Position numbers and translations under genes: made by a program. The notes beneath the pieces are model-generated. The model was not told the DNA's origin. It saw only the letters and a program-made list of their open reading frames with translations, and made no database searches. Of a stretch of 49,180 bases of DNA, positions 8,520 through 17,416 are shown one piece after another (position 1 is the stretch's first letter; each line of letters opens with the position of its first letter). Source of the DNA: a candidate division KSB1 bacterium (GTDB taxonomy: Bacteria; Zhuqueibacterota; Zhuqueibacteria; Oleimicrobiales; Geothermoviventaceae); the NCBI GenBank assembly GCA_034506315.1, contig JAPDPT010000003.1, positions 74,878 through 124,057 on the forward strand, written 5' to 3'.

Positions 8520-9367
8520 TCGGGTTCCCTGGGGCGATAGATCCCGTGTACACGTTCCAGCCGGAGGTTTTCTTCGAGAGCCCGTTCGGCCTCTTCCACC
8601 AGCTCCGCCGGAATCCCGAACACCTGCTGTACGAACCGGGGCAGATCCTGTCTGACGCGCCGCGTCTCCTTCCGATCAAACGTAGTGAGGCGGAAGTAAT
8701 CGTTGTGCAGGTAGAGGAGACCGTCCTGCGTAGCCACACTGAGGCAGATCCCGTGCATCGTCGGCCGATAGAAGCTGTCGAGCCAGTGCTGGAGGAACTC
8801 GACGGGCGGCGTGGGCCGGTCCTCAAAGCGGTACCGCCATTTGCTCTCCAATCGGTTGAAAGTGTAGAGGTGGTAGTGCTCATCGGCCGGATCGAAGCGC
8901 AGCTCCACTCCAGCGAAGGCGGTGTGGTAGAGTCGCCGCCGGTCCTTATCCAGGACGAGGGGCCGGTGGAGCAGGTAACCCGGGTCCACGAGGACCTTGC
9001 GCCCCTCAAGCCTCACCACCAGCGCGCAGTGGCAATTCAGACCACTCCGCATATGGGCCATCACGGGATAACACGTGAACCCGACTCGCTCCAAGATGGT
9101 CTGGAGGGTAAAGGTCAGAGAAAAGCAAGTTCCACCGAGCCGGAAGCGGATATGGTCCTCCACGACTTCTTCGGGGGTGCGAATGCGCTGTGGCTCCAGA
9201 AACCAACGGTTCAGCTTGAGGATCTTGCTGATGTTCTCGTAGGGGAAGCGCGAAAACGGACGGAGTATGGCCTCCAAGGTCTCCTCGTCGGGGACCGCAC
9301 GGCGAATTCCCGCCTGGCGCAGGAATTCATCGGCTGCCTCGTAGTGCTTTTCGGGCTCCAAAACCAC
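8492..9367 (-). CDS. Arylamine N-acetyltransferase-like protein
   Basis: A 291-residue member of the NAT/transglutaminase-like fold. All three catalytic residues are visible at near-canonical spacing: Cys81 in RLGGTCFSL, His113 in NCHCALVV and Asp128 in VDPGY. The family transfers an acetyl or acyl group from CoA to arylamines or amines. Some relatives close amide rings in natural-product pathways, so the substrate should not be assumed. The GTG at 9367 is used, with GGGAAAGG just upstream. It is the first gene of the minus-strand unit behind the promoter at 9400-9429. Confidence 0.8.
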   Translation of the reverse strand: MVLEPEKHYEAADEFLRQAGIRRAVPDEETLEAILRPFSRFPYENISKILKLNRWFLEPQRIRTPEEVVEDHIRFRLGGTCFSLTFTLQTILERVGFTCYPVMAHMRSGLNCHCALVVRLEGRKVLVDPGYLLHRPLVLDKDRRRLYHTAFAGVELRFDPADEHYHLYTFNRLESKWRYRFEDRPTPPVEFLQHWLDSFYRPTMHGICLSVATQDGLLYLHNDYFRLTTFDRKETRRVRQDLPRFVQQVFGIPAELVEEAERALEENLRLERVHGIYRPREPEWNRSQLNL

Positions 9368-9399
9368 GGCCTTTCCCGCACGTCAGATCCACGCGATCT

Positions 9400-9429
9400 C
9401 AATTTACGGGTGGGCGCCGAGTTTCGCAA
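9400..9429 (-). promoter_or_regulatory. Candidate promoter of the NAT-DUF4416-sigma unit
   Basis: Read on the minus strand: TTGCGA, 17 bases, TAAATTG. The predicted start of transcription would be about 26 bases before the GTG at 9367. It shares box sequences and exact spacing with five other candidate promoters in the window. No operator is apparent. Confidence 0.6.
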
Positions 9430-9621
9430 TCCCTTCCCGGGCTTTGCCCTGAGGGGGGTAGACCCGGGGCGGGTTCGCCTCAAGTCCTCTCCGCACCGGC
9501 TATCGGCTACGCCTACCGGGCCGGCCACCCCGAAGCGCGCTATCCTCCGTGTTCCGCTTAGGGCCCTGCCGGTCCAGCCGCAGCCGTCTGAGCTCCACCC
9601 GCTTTACCCCAGTCCGAGGGG

Positions 9622-9662
9622 CCCCGAGGCAGGGGAGGAAACCGGCGGCCACAGCCTCGGGG
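9622..9662. repeat. Inverted repeat upstream of the priA promoter
   Basis: CCCCGAGGC (9622-9630) and GCCTCGGGG (9654-9662) are perfect 9-base complements separated by 23 bases. They end seven bases before the -35 box of the priA promoter. This lies in the 370-base divergent gap between the acetyltransferase-like gene and priA; apart from two promoters and this repeat I see nothing else there. It could be a protein-binding site or a chance hairpin in GC-rich DNA. Confidence 0.3.
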
Positions 9663-9668
9663 GGTCTC

Positions 9669-9698
9669 TTGCAAATCCACCCCGGGATTGCTACTTTG
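9669..9698 (+). promoter_or_regulatory. Candidate promoter of the priA unit
   Basis: TTGCAA, 17 bases, TACTTTG, followed by ATTGCG. The predicted transcript would begin about 33 bases before the priA ATG at 9738. Boxes and spacing match the other candidate promoters of the window. Confidence 0.6.
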
Positions 9699-9737
9699 AT
9701 TGCGAATTTCGGGCGCTCGTGTCTTGCCGGACAAGCG

Positions 9738-12239
9738 ATGGAACGGGACGCATCGACAGAGCTGTACGCCGAGGTCGCAATTCCGGGGCAGTTGGACCAG
9801 TTGTTCACGTATTCCGTGCCCTCGGCACTGACGGAGCGGATCCGGCTGGGGCAGCGCGTCCTGGTGCCCTTCGGACGCCGCCAGGTGACGGGATTGGTGA
9901 TACGCCTGGTGTCTGCGACGCAACTGCCCCCGGAGAAGCTCAGGCCGATCCTCGACGTCTTGGACCTCCTGCCGAGCCTCACGCCCGACCTGATCGATCT
10001 CTGCCTGTGGATGCGCGATTATTACCTCTGCACCCTGGGCGAGGCGATCGCCACTGCGCTGCCCGCAGGTATGCTCCACCGAACCAGGATTATGTGTGAG
10101 CCCTTGCGGGCTCCTACCGACGGAGAGTGGGAGGAGCTTCGTCGGGGCGCACCTCTGCAAGCCCAGATTCTGGAAACCCTCCTGGCCGGGCGGGTGCGTT
10201 CGGCAACCCTCTTGGCCAAACGATTCGCCGGCCAGAGCGTGTATTCGGCGCTGAGCAGGCTGGCCGACAAGGGATGGGTGCGTGTGAGCGTGGAGCTCGG
10301 GGGGCGGAGATCGTCGCCGCGCACGGAGCGCCTCGTCGAGCTTCACCCCCACCTCCGGACGAATGGGACGTTCCGGGAGCTCATTCGAACCATCGAGAAA
10401 AGGGCCCCGAAGCAGGCGGAAGTCCTTGCGATCCTGGCGGAGCAGGAAGGGGCCGTCCCTGTGCGTACCCTTCTCTCCTACGCGAAGACAGGCACGGAGA
10501 CCCTTGTGCGGCTGCAGAAAAAGGGATGGATTCGCTTCCGCAAACAAGCGGTCTTCAGGGACCCCTACGCCGGACTTCCGATCGAGCCGGCGAGCGAGGT
10601 CCGTCTGACCGAAGAGCAGGAGAATGCCGTACGGCAGGTGGTCGAGGCGATCGAGAAGGGGGGGTACGCCGCCTTTCTTCTCCACGGTGTGACGGGAAGC
10701 GGGAAGACGCAGGTGTACATCGAGGCCCTGAAGAAGGTGCGCGAGAAGGGCAAGGCGGCCATTGTCCTGGTACCTGAGATCGCCTTGACGCCTCAGATGG
10801 TGCAACGCTTTCGTGCCCATTTCGGAGACGAGGTAGCCGTCCTTCATAGTCGACTTTCGGAGGGGGAGCGCTTCGACGCCTGGCAGCTTCTGCGGAGCGG
10901 GAAGAAGACCATCGCACTGGGTCCCCGGTCCGCCCTCTTTGCCCCCCTGGAAAATCTCGGACTGATCGTAGTAGACGAGGAGCCCGAGATCAGTTACAAG
11001 CAGATGGAAAGTGCGCCGCGTTTCCACGCCCGCGACACGGCGATCATGCGCGCCTATATGACCCGCTCCGTGGTGCTCTTGGGCTCGGCTACCCCGTCCG
11101 TGGAAAGTTATTACAACGCCAAGACCGGCAAGTACACTCTGCTGGAGCTCACTCGCCGGGTCGATGAGATTCCGATGCCGAAGGTCGAACTGGTGAACAT
11201 GACCAAAGAGCCTCGGCCGGAAGGGAAAATGCCCGTGTTCTCCCGTTTGCTGAAGCAGAAGATCGAGGAAAAATTGCAGGCGGGCGAGCAGATCATTCTG
11301 CTTCAGAACCGGCGGGGCTACGCTCCCCTTCTGGTCTGTAAGGAGTGCGGGTTTGTGGAGACCTGCCGCAACTGCCACATCTCCCTCACCTACCACCTTG
11401 CGGGCCATCGCCTACGGTGCCACTACTGCAACTACTCGCAGACGGCTCCTGAGACTTGTCCGAAATGCGGGGGAATAAACCTGGTCTACAAGGGTCGGGG
11501 AACCCAAAGGGTCGAACAGGAGATTCAGGCTCTCTTTCCCCACGCGCGCGTGGTGCGCATGGACCTGGACACCACAGTCCGCAAGTGGTCGCACGATCGG
11601 ATTCTCTCCGCCTTCGGACGCGGCGAGTACGACATCCTGTTGGGAACGCAGATGGTCGCTAAGGGGCTGGATTTCCCCAACGTGACCCTGGTGGGGGTGG
11701 TTACGGCCGACTTTGGCCTCTTTTTCCCCGATTTCCGAGCTCCGGAAAGGACCTTTCAGCTCTTGACCCAGGTGGCTGGCCGTGCCGGTCGCAAGGGGAA
11801 GCAGGGCGAGGTGATCATCCAAACCTTCTCTCCTTGGCATTTTGCCCTGGTGTGTGCAAGTCGACACGATTACCGTTCCTTCTACGAGCGGGAAATCCAC
11901 GACCGGTACCCGCTCGGCTATCCCCCTTTCGGCCGCCTCGTAGCGGTACACTTTCGGGGACGCAGCGCAGAAGAGACGAGCAGATTGGCGCGTCATTTTG
12001 GTTCCGAGCTCCGGACCCGAGCGCGGAACTTTACGGTGGTAGGACCCAGCCCATCGCCCCTAAGTCGCATCCGGGGCCTGTATCGCTGGCAATTGCTGGC
12101 CCGCCAGCTCCGGAGGGTGGATCCCACGGGGGCCGAGATGCGGACGGCGATAAAAGCGGTCTACGACGAGCTCCAGGAAGAGGCTCGCCGAAAACACATC
12201 ACCATCGTCATCGACGTGGATCCGGTATCCCTGATGTAA
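9738..12239 (+). CDS. priA: Primosomal protein N' (PriA helicase)
   Basis: An 833-residue replication-restart helicase that reloads the replisome at stalled forks. The N-terminal DNA-binding domain begins with ELYAEVAIPGQLDQLFTYS. The superfamily 2 helicase core has Walker A (GVTGSGKTQ) and motif II. An eight-cysteine zinc domain follows (CKECG, CRNC, CHYC, CPKCGG), then motifs near GTQRVEQEI and AGRAGRKGKQGE. Motif II reads DEEPEISYKQ where PriA usually has DEEH; I checked the codons (gac gag gag ccc). The ATG at 9738 is chosen because it starts the conserved region and lies just behind the promoter; the open frame upstream has no family similarity. Confidence 0.95.
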   Translation: MERDASTELYAEVAIPGQLDQLFTYSVPSALTERIRLGQRVLVPFGRRQVTGLVIRLVSATQLPPEKLRPILDVLDLLPSLTPDLIDLCLWMRDYYLCTLGEAIATALPAGMLHRTRIMCEPLRAPTDGEWEELRRGAPLQAQILETLLAGRVRSATLLAKRFAGQSVYSALSRLADKGWVRVSVELGGRRSSPRTERLVELHPHLRTNGTFRELIRTIEKRAPKQAEVLAILAEQEGAVPVRTLLSYAKTGTETLVRLQKKGWIRFRKQAVFRDPYAGLPIEPASEVRLTEEQENAVRQVVEAIEKGGYAAFLLHGVTGSGKTQVYIEALKKVREKGKAAIVLVPEIALTPQMVQRFRAHFGDEVAVLHSRLSEGERFDAWQLLRSGKKTIALGPRSALFAPLENLGLIVVDEEPEISYKQMESAPRFHARDTAIMRAYMTRSVVLLGSATPSVESYYNAKTGKYTLLELTRRVDEIPMPKVELVNMTKEPRPEGKMPVFSRLLKQKIEEKLQAGEQIILLQNRRGYAPLLVCKECGFVETCRNCHISLTYHLAGHRLRCHYCNYSQTAPETCPKCGGINLVYKGRGTQRVEQEIQALFPHARVVRMDLDTTVRKWSHDRILSAFGRGEYDILLGTQMVAKGLDFPNVTLVGVVTADFGLFFPDFRAPERTFQLLTQVAGRAGRKGKQGEVIIQTFSPWHFALVCASRHDYRSFYEREIHDRYPLGYPPFGRLVAVHFRGRSAEETSRLARHFGSELRTRARNFTVVGPSPSPLSRIRGLYRWQLLARQLRRVDPTGAEMRTAIKAVYDELQEEARRKHITIVIDVDPVSLM

Positions 12240-12318
12240 GGCGCTTGTGGCCTTGCGCAAAAGCTGAGCAGTGGACGCAGGCAAACGGCCCAGAGGCCCA
12301 CTCGTAGCGAGTCAGCGG

Positions 12319-14013
12319 ATGGTCCAAAGAAACACACGGCGTCCTGGAAACCAGGTGGCGGGCAGTCGCCTGGCCTGGTGGATCCTGACCGCTCTGGCAG
12401 TGGGCTGCGCGCGCCAGGGTTTTCCCCCGGGTGGTCCGGTGGACCGGGTTCCGCCACGCGTGGTGCGCACGTGGCCCGAGGCGGGCTCTACGGGAGTTCC
12501 CCTCCAAAGCGAGATCGTCGTGGAGTTCAGTGAGCGCGTGGTGCCCAGTGTGTCCGAGGACGCTGTTTTTCTCTCCCCGCCGCCAGAGGATGGGCTGCGC
12601 CTCCGCTGGAAAGGCCGTCTTCTGCGGATCCGCGTACCCGGCGGTCTCCGGCCGGATCGCACCTACGTCCTGACCCTTGGCACGGGTATTCGCGACCTGC
12701 GGAACAACCCGATGCGCCAAGCCCACTCCATTGCCTTCAGCACCGGCGCGAAGATCGACAGCGCGCGGCTGGAGGGTGTGGTGTTCCGGCAGGCAAGGCC
12801 CGTCCCAGGCGTTCTCGTTTCGGCCTACGATCTTGCCGAGCTCCCGGACCCCGATCCAGGCAGGTCTCGGGCCACCTACCTCACGCAAACGGGTTCGGAC
12901 GGACAGTTCCGGCTGCTCTACCTGCGGGCTTCCTCCTACCGACTCTTCGCCTGGGAAGACCGCGATGCTGACCGTCTCTGGGACGAGGGAGAGGAGGCGA
13001 TCGGGGTTCCATGGCGGGATATCGACCTCAGGAGCGACTCCACAGCCGGCCAGCTCTCCTTCTGGCTTGTGCCGCTGGACAGCACCGCCCCGAGGATCGT
13101 AGATGCCCGGTCCAGCGATCGGCGCCACCTTACACTCCGGACGAGTGAGAAGATAGACTCTCTGCGCTCCCAACTGCAGGCGGAATTGTCTGTGGACGTT
13201 CCGGCTCTCATCTATCGCGATGATCTATTCGGAGACCGACTGCACGTGGCGGCTTTCCAGGATCTGCGGGGCGAGGTTCGGCTTCGTGTGGAGGGGATCA
13301 GTGACCGCTTGGGCAACCGGTGCCGTTTGGACTCAGCCGTCGTGAACGTGTCCGACCTGCCAGACACCTCGAGGCCACGCCTGGTGCTGAGCATCCCGGC
13401 CGATAGCGCCCGCGGAGTACCTCTGGAAGCTCCCATCGATCTGTGGTTTTCGGAGGCCCTGGACACAGCGGCGGCAAGCCAGGGCGCGGAGCTGATCGGG
13501 CCCGGGGATGAGGCCATCCCCTGTGTGCGCGTCTGGGCCACCCCTGCTCATCTGCGACTGGTACCGGAGGGAGTCCTCCAGGGAGGAAGCAGGTTCGTGG
13601 TTCGGCTGCAGGGACCGCGGCTGCGGGACGTGTCGGGCAACCCCCTCACCGACTCTCTCCTGGTCCTGCAATTCTGGACTCTCAATCCCGATACGCTCAC
13701 CGAGATCCTGGGCGTCGTGGAGGATGGGAGGGTTGAGGCAAGGGGATCTGTACACGTCGTTGCCCTGAGGGCGGCGGACGGACAGGCCGTTGCCGAGAGG
13801 ATCCTTGCGGCTCCAGGGCCTTACCGTCTTGCGGGCCTTTTGCCGGGGCGTTACCTCCTAATGGCCTTTCGGGACGAGGACGGCGATGGAGCCCTCAGCC
13901 CCGGGTGGCCGTGGCCTTTCCGACCGGCGGAGAGATTCTTCCTCTACCCGGATACGGTGAGAGCCAGAGCGCGCTGGGCGAACGAGGGCAACGATCTTCG
14001 GTTGCCCCCGTAA
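12319..14013 (+). CDS. Ig-like (Big_5-type) lipoprotein
   Basis: A 564-residue exported protein. A signal sequence with the lipobox LAVGC puts the lipidated cysteine at residue 30. At least two bacterial Ig-like/SbsA-type domains follow, each opening with a phrase like VVRTWPEAGSTGVPLQSEI or LVLSIPADSARGVPLEAPI, plus a carboxypeptidase-regulatory-like segment (GQFRLLYLRASSYRLFAWED, and a related GPYRLAGLLPGRYLLMAFRD near the end). It is probably anchored to a membrane and facing the periplasm or cell surface; no catalytic site is seen. The ATG at 12319 starts the signal peptide, although its ribosome site is weak. Confidence 0.75.
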   Translation: MVQRNTRRPGNQVAGSRLAWWILTALAVGCARQGFPPGGPVDRVPPRVVRTWPEAGSTGVPLQSEIVVEFSERVVPSVSEDAVFLSPPPEDGLRLRWKGRLLRIRVPGGLRPDRTYVLTLGTGIRDLRNNPMRQAHSIAFSTGAKIDSARLEGVVFRQARPVPGVLVSAYDLAELPDPDPGRSRATYLTQTGSDGQFRLLYLRASSYRLFAWEDRDADRLWDEGEEAIGVPWRDIDLRSDSTAGQLSFWLVPLDSTAPRIVDARSSDRRHLTLRTSEKIDSLRSQLQAELSVDVPALIYRDDLFGDRLHVAAFQDLRGEVRLRVEGISDRLGNRCRLDSAVVNVSDLPDTSRPRLVLSIPADSARGVPLEAPIDLWFSEALDTAAASQGAELIGPGDEAIPCVRVWATPAHLRLVPEGVLQGGSRFVVRLQGPRLRDVSGNPLTDSLLVLQFWTLNPDTLTEILGVVEDGRVEARGSVHVVALRAADGQAVAERILAAPGPYRLAGLLPGRYLLMAFRDEDGDGALSPGWPWPFRPAERFFLYPDTVRARARWANEGNDLRLPP

Positions 14014-14094
14014 CCGTGCGGCCTTGCGCGAGCCCTGTCCTGACCCTTACGTCAAACGGGAGTCTCATGGCTGGGGAAACGAAGGGAGGCAGGA

Positions 14095-15375
14095 TTGGCT
14101 GCCAGTCTATTCCGTTACCGCAACGGTCAGCTTTTCTGTGAAGAGGTTCCCTTGCACCACATTGCGACCGCTGTGGGCACGCCTGCGTACGTCTACAGCC
14201 TCGGCGGGGTACAGGCGAACTTCCGCCAGATCCGATCGGCTTTTGCGCCTCCTGAGTCGCTTGTCTGCTACGCGCTGAAGGCCAATGCCAATTGCGATCT
14301 TGTGCGGAGGCTTGCAGAGGAGGGCAGTGGGGCCGACATCGTCTCCGGGGGCGAACTGGCGATTGCCTTGTACGCGGGTGTGCCGCCGGAGAGGATCGTC
14401 TTTGCGGGCGTCGGCAAGACGGAGCAGGAGATCCGTTTCGCCTTGCAGGCGGGCGTGCTGGCCTTGAACGTGGAGTCGATCCAGGAGCTGGAGCTGATCG
14501 AACAAGTCGCGGGAAGCTTGGGTACGCGGGCACCGGTGAGCCTTCGGCTCAACCCAAATGTGGATATTCACGGGCACCCCTACCTTAGCACCGGGCGAAG
14601 GTTCGATAAGTTTGGCATCGGCCTGGATCAGATCGACAGTGCGGTCGCGCAGGTGAAGAGGTCCCCTGCTCTCGAATTCGTGGGCTTTCACTGCCATCTG
14701 GGGTCTCAGATTGGAAGCCCCGATCCGTACCTAACCGTCCTCGACGTGCTCCTGGATTTGATCCGAAAGCATTCTCCGGATGTGCCGTTGCGCCACCTCG
14801 ACATCGGGGGTGGAATTGGCGTCAACTACGACGTGTCCCTGGAGGCGGAAGGGGAATGTCTCGCCTTTGATCCGTCGGACCTGGCGTCCGAGGTTCTGGC
14901 CCGGACAGCCGGGTTGGCGGAGAAGGTGGTGGTGGAGCCGGGCCGCTCCGTCGTGGCCAATGCCGGGGCCTTGATCTGCCGCGTGCTGTACACCAAGAGG
15001 ACTGGAGGCCGCCGCTTCGTGATCGTCGACGCGGCGATGAACGACTTCCTGCGTCCCGCCCTATACGGGGCCAGGCACAGAGTGCTTCCCCTCGAAGCGC
15101 GAGAAGGCGCCACCGAGGTGTGCGACGTCGTTGGTCCCGTCTGCGAATCGGGCGACTTCCTGGCTCGAGATGTAGAGCTCCCACCCCTCGACCGTGGCGA
15201 TTACCTGGCTATCATGGGGGTGGGAGCCTACGGCTATGTCCTGGCCAGTAACTACAACGCCAGGCCGCGCCCGCCGGAGGTCATCGTGGAGGGGAGCGAG
15301 TACCGTATCTCCCGGCCGCGTGAGGAACAGGTATGGGAGGTTAGTTTGCCACCCGCCTCGTCACGGGGGAGGTGA
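14095..15375 (+). CDS. lysA: Diaminopimelate decarboxylase
   Basis: A 426-residue PLP enzyme of the alanine-racemase/ornithine-decarboxylase fold. It converts meso-diaminopimelate to lysine in the cytoplasm. Lys62 in CYALKANAN binds PLP. The glycine-rich phosphate loop is HLDIGGGIGVNY, EPGRSVVANAG follows, and the CESGDFLARD segment near residue 349 supplies the cysteine of the neighbouring subunit's active site. The start is a TTG at 14095, five bases after AGGGAGG; no better ATG exists in frame nearby. It overlaps the next gene, dapF, which makes its substrate, so the pair forms a lysine/peptidoglycan module. Confidence 0.95.
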   Translation: MAASLFRYRNGQLFCEEVPLHHIATAVGTPAYVYSLGGVQANFRQIRSAFAPPESLVCYALKANANCDLVRRLAEEGSGADIVSGGELAIALYAGVPPERIVFAGVGKTEQEIRFALQAGVLALNVESIQELELIEQVAGSLGTRAPVSLRLNPNVDIHGHPYLSTGRRFDKFGIGLDQIDSAVAQVKRSPALEFVGFHCHLGSQIGSPDPYLTVLDVLLDLIRKHSPDVPLRHLDIGGGIGVNYDVSLEAEGECLAFDPSDLASEVLARTAGLAEKVVVEPGRSVVANAGALICRVLYTKRTGGRRFVIVDAAMNDFLRPALYGARHRVLPLEAREGATEVCDVVGPVCESGDFLARDVELPPLDRGDYLAIMGVGAYGYVLASNYNARPRPPEVIVEGSEYRISRPREEQVWEVSLPPASSRGR

Positions 15376-15380
15376 TGGCG

Positions 15381-16220
15381 ATGATCGCGCACGACACCCT
15401 GCGCTTCGTCAAAGCCCAGGCCGCGGGAAATGACTTCATCATCTTCGATAATCGCGACGGGAAAATTTCTCCCGGGTGGAAAGGGTTTGTACGCTGGCTT
15501 TGCGATCGTCACTACGGCATCGGCGCCGATGGGGTCATTCTCGTCGAATCCTCCGAGAGGGCAGACTTCCGGTACCGGCACCTGAATTCCGACGGAAGTC
15601 CGGCAGGAATGTGCGGCAACGGCTCTCGCTGCGTCTTGCGCTTTGCCCACGAGGGACTCGCTTTGCCGGCTGCCCTCCGCTTCGAGATGGACGGGGTGAT
15701 CTACCGGGGCACGGTAGCGCCGGGTCGGGTGACGGTGGAGTTCCCTTCCCTCCCGCGTGTGGACGTGGCGCCGCTGGTGGCAGAGGCCGGCTTATACCCC
15801 CTCGGTTTCTTGGACGTGGGGGTGCCCCACCTGGTGCTGCTCGTCGATGATGTGGATAGAGTGGACGTAGCGGAGTTGGGGCGCCGCCTGCGTCACCATC
15901 CGGCTTTCCCCTTCGGGACGAACGTGGATTTCGTTCAGGTTGTGGGTCGGGCGGGCCTTCGCGTTCGTACGTTTGAGCGAGGCGTGGAGGGGGAGACGCT
16001 GGCCTGTGGAACGGGGGCCGTAGCCTCCGCAGCGGCCACGAGGTCCGCAGGCCTGGTCGAGGCGGAAGTGGAAGTCCGCTTCCCAGGTGGAACGGTCGAG
16101 GTGAGGCTCTGCGAGAACAAGGTTGAGCTCTCGGGGCAAGCGAAGCTCGTATTCCGCGGGGAAATTGCGCTTCCCAGGGCCCCATGGGAAATGGACGATC
16201 TCGATCCGGTCCAGGTCTAA
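15381..16220 (+). CDS. dapF: Diaminopimelate epimerase
   Basis: A 279-residue cofactor-independent epimerase that makes meso-diaminopimelate from the LL form. The two catalytic cysteines are present: Cys78 in AGMCGNGSRC and the second near residue 208 in ETLACGTGAVASA. The opening FVKAQAAGNDFIIFDN is typical. GGGGGAGG at 15365-15372 is placed best for the ATG at 15381; an ATG at 15375 and a GTG at 15372 are also in frame. The latter starts would overlap the lysA stop codon. Confidence 0.95.
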   Translation: MIAHDTLRFVKAQAAGNDFIIFDNRDGKISPGWKGFVRWLCDRHYGIGADGVILVESSERADFRYRHLNSDGSPAGMCGNGSRCVLRFAHEGLALPAALRFEMDGVIYRGTVAPGRVTVEFPSLPRVDVAPLVAEAGLYPLGFLDVGVPHLVLLVDDVDRVDVAELGRRLRHHPAFPFGTNVDFVQVVGRAGLRVRTFERGVEGETLACGTGAVASAAATRSAGLVEAEVEVRFPGGTVEVRLCENKVELSGQAKLVFRGEIALPRAPWEMDDLDPVQV

Positions 16221-16277
16221 TGGTTCTCCCTTTCGCACCCGGCTCAGATGAGGCAGACAAGGAGGGAAGGATCCACG

Positions 16278-17411
16278 GTGGCCAGTCCTGAGAGCGCAGG
16301 AACAAATGCGGCCAGATCCGTCGGTATCTGGCTGGAGGGGCGGCGGGTGCGCAGGATCGTGGTGAGCCGCCTGCGGTTTCTCGGGGATGTCGTGCTCACC
16401 ACACCGCTGCTCAGGATCCTGAAGGCGAAGGATCGGGATGTGCGGATTGGCTACCTGGTGGAAGAACCCTACGCGCCGGTCCTGCTCCATCACCCCCACG
16501 TGGACGTGGTGTGGGCTCTCAAGCGAAGGGCTGGTAGCCTGCGGCGGGAAGTTGGGCAAGTCATCCAGCTGCGGCGAGAAGTTCGCGCCTTTCGCCCGGA
16601 CGTCAGCCTGGATCTGCTGGGTATGCCGCGCTCGGCCCTGCTCCTCTACCTCTGCGGCAGCCCGGCCCGCATCGGAGGGCCCTACCGGGTGAGAAGGCAC
16701 CTGTACACCCACGTAGTTCAGCACGCAGAACCTCAAATCTCAGCCGTCCATTATCATCTCGAAAACCTCCGCCCTCTGGGGATCCAAGGTCCCTTCGCGG
16801 CCGAGGACTTGCGGACGTTCGTCCGGGTGCTGCCTGAGGAGGTGGCCTACGTTAGGCGATCTTTCTCTCTGGACCGTGACCGTCGCCCTCTGATCGGGCT
16901 CCACCCCGGGGCGACCTGGCCTGCGAAACGCTGGTTTCCTGAGCGGTTTGGGGCCCTTGCCTCCGCCCTCCACTCGCAGCTCGGAGCCAGGGTGGTCCTC
17001 ACGACGGGACCGGGCGAAGAGGAGCTGGTGCGACGCGTGGTGGAGGCAGCGAACGGTAGCGCGCAGGCCCTCCCCGTGTTGGGATTGCGCCACCTGGCAG
17101 CCCTTCTTTCCCAGCTCGATGCGTACGTGGCCAACGATTGCGGGCCAATGCATCTGGCGGTCGCCGTAGGGACCCCGACGATAGGGCTTTTCGGCCCGAG
17201 CGAGCCGCGCATCTGGTTCCCGTACCGGCGGGAGGAGGGACACGTGGCCTTGCATCACCCTTGCCCTGCGCATCCTTGCCACCGCGACGTGTGCGACCAC
17301 CTCTCGTGCTTTCGAGACTTGCCCGTCCAGGAGGTTTTGGAGGCCGTTGTGTGGGCCGTGGGTCGGAAGACCCTCGCTCAGAAAGCGATCTCGGATCTCA
17401 CCTCGGGGTAG
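16278..17411 (+). CDS. Glycosyltransferase family 9 (heptosyltransferase-like)
   Basis: A 377-residue GT9 enzyme of the kind that adds heptose or related sugars to lipopolysaccharide core at the inner face of the membrane. Family motifs seen: VVSRLRFLGDVVLTTPLLR at the N-terminus, GLHPGATWPAKRW in the middle, and NDCGPMHLAVAVGTPTIGLF in the C-terminal nucleotide-sugar domain. Near the end, HHPCPAHPCHRDVCDHLSC is rich in Cys and His. The GTG at 16278 is chosen because GGAGGG lies upstream; an ATG at 16248 has no ribosome site. Its presence supports an outer membrane with LPS. The exact sugar is not predictable. Confidence 0.85.
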   Translation: MASPESAGTNAARSVGIWLEGRRVRRIVVSRLRFLGDVVLTTPLLRILKAKDRDVRIGYLVEEPYAPVLLHHPHVDVVWALKRRAGSLRREVGQVIQLRREVRAFRPDVSLDLLGMPRSALLLYLCGSPARIGGPYRVRRHLYTHVVQHAEPQISAVHYHLENLRPLGIQGPFAAEDLRTFVRVLPEEVAYVRRSFSLDRDRRPLIGLHPGATWPAKRWFPERFGALASALHSQLGARVVLTTGPGEEELVRRVVEAANGSAQALPVLGLRHLAALLSQLDAYVANDCGPMHLAVAVGTPTIGLFGPSEPRIWFPYRREEGHVALHHPCPAHPCHRDVCDHLSCFRDLPVQEVLEAVVWAVGRKTLAQKAISDLTSG

Positions 17412-17416
17412 GGACC

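Noticed and set aside
9558-11408. Long open frame antisense to priA (616 codons)
   Set aside because: GC-rich codon bias leaves the opposite strand open; the product has no recognisable domain and priA is certain.
14014-14094. Promoter before lysA (TTGCGC, 18 bases, TACGTC)
   Set aside because: The -10 box lacks the TT(T)G shared by the others and spacing differs; lysA is more likely read from the priA unit.
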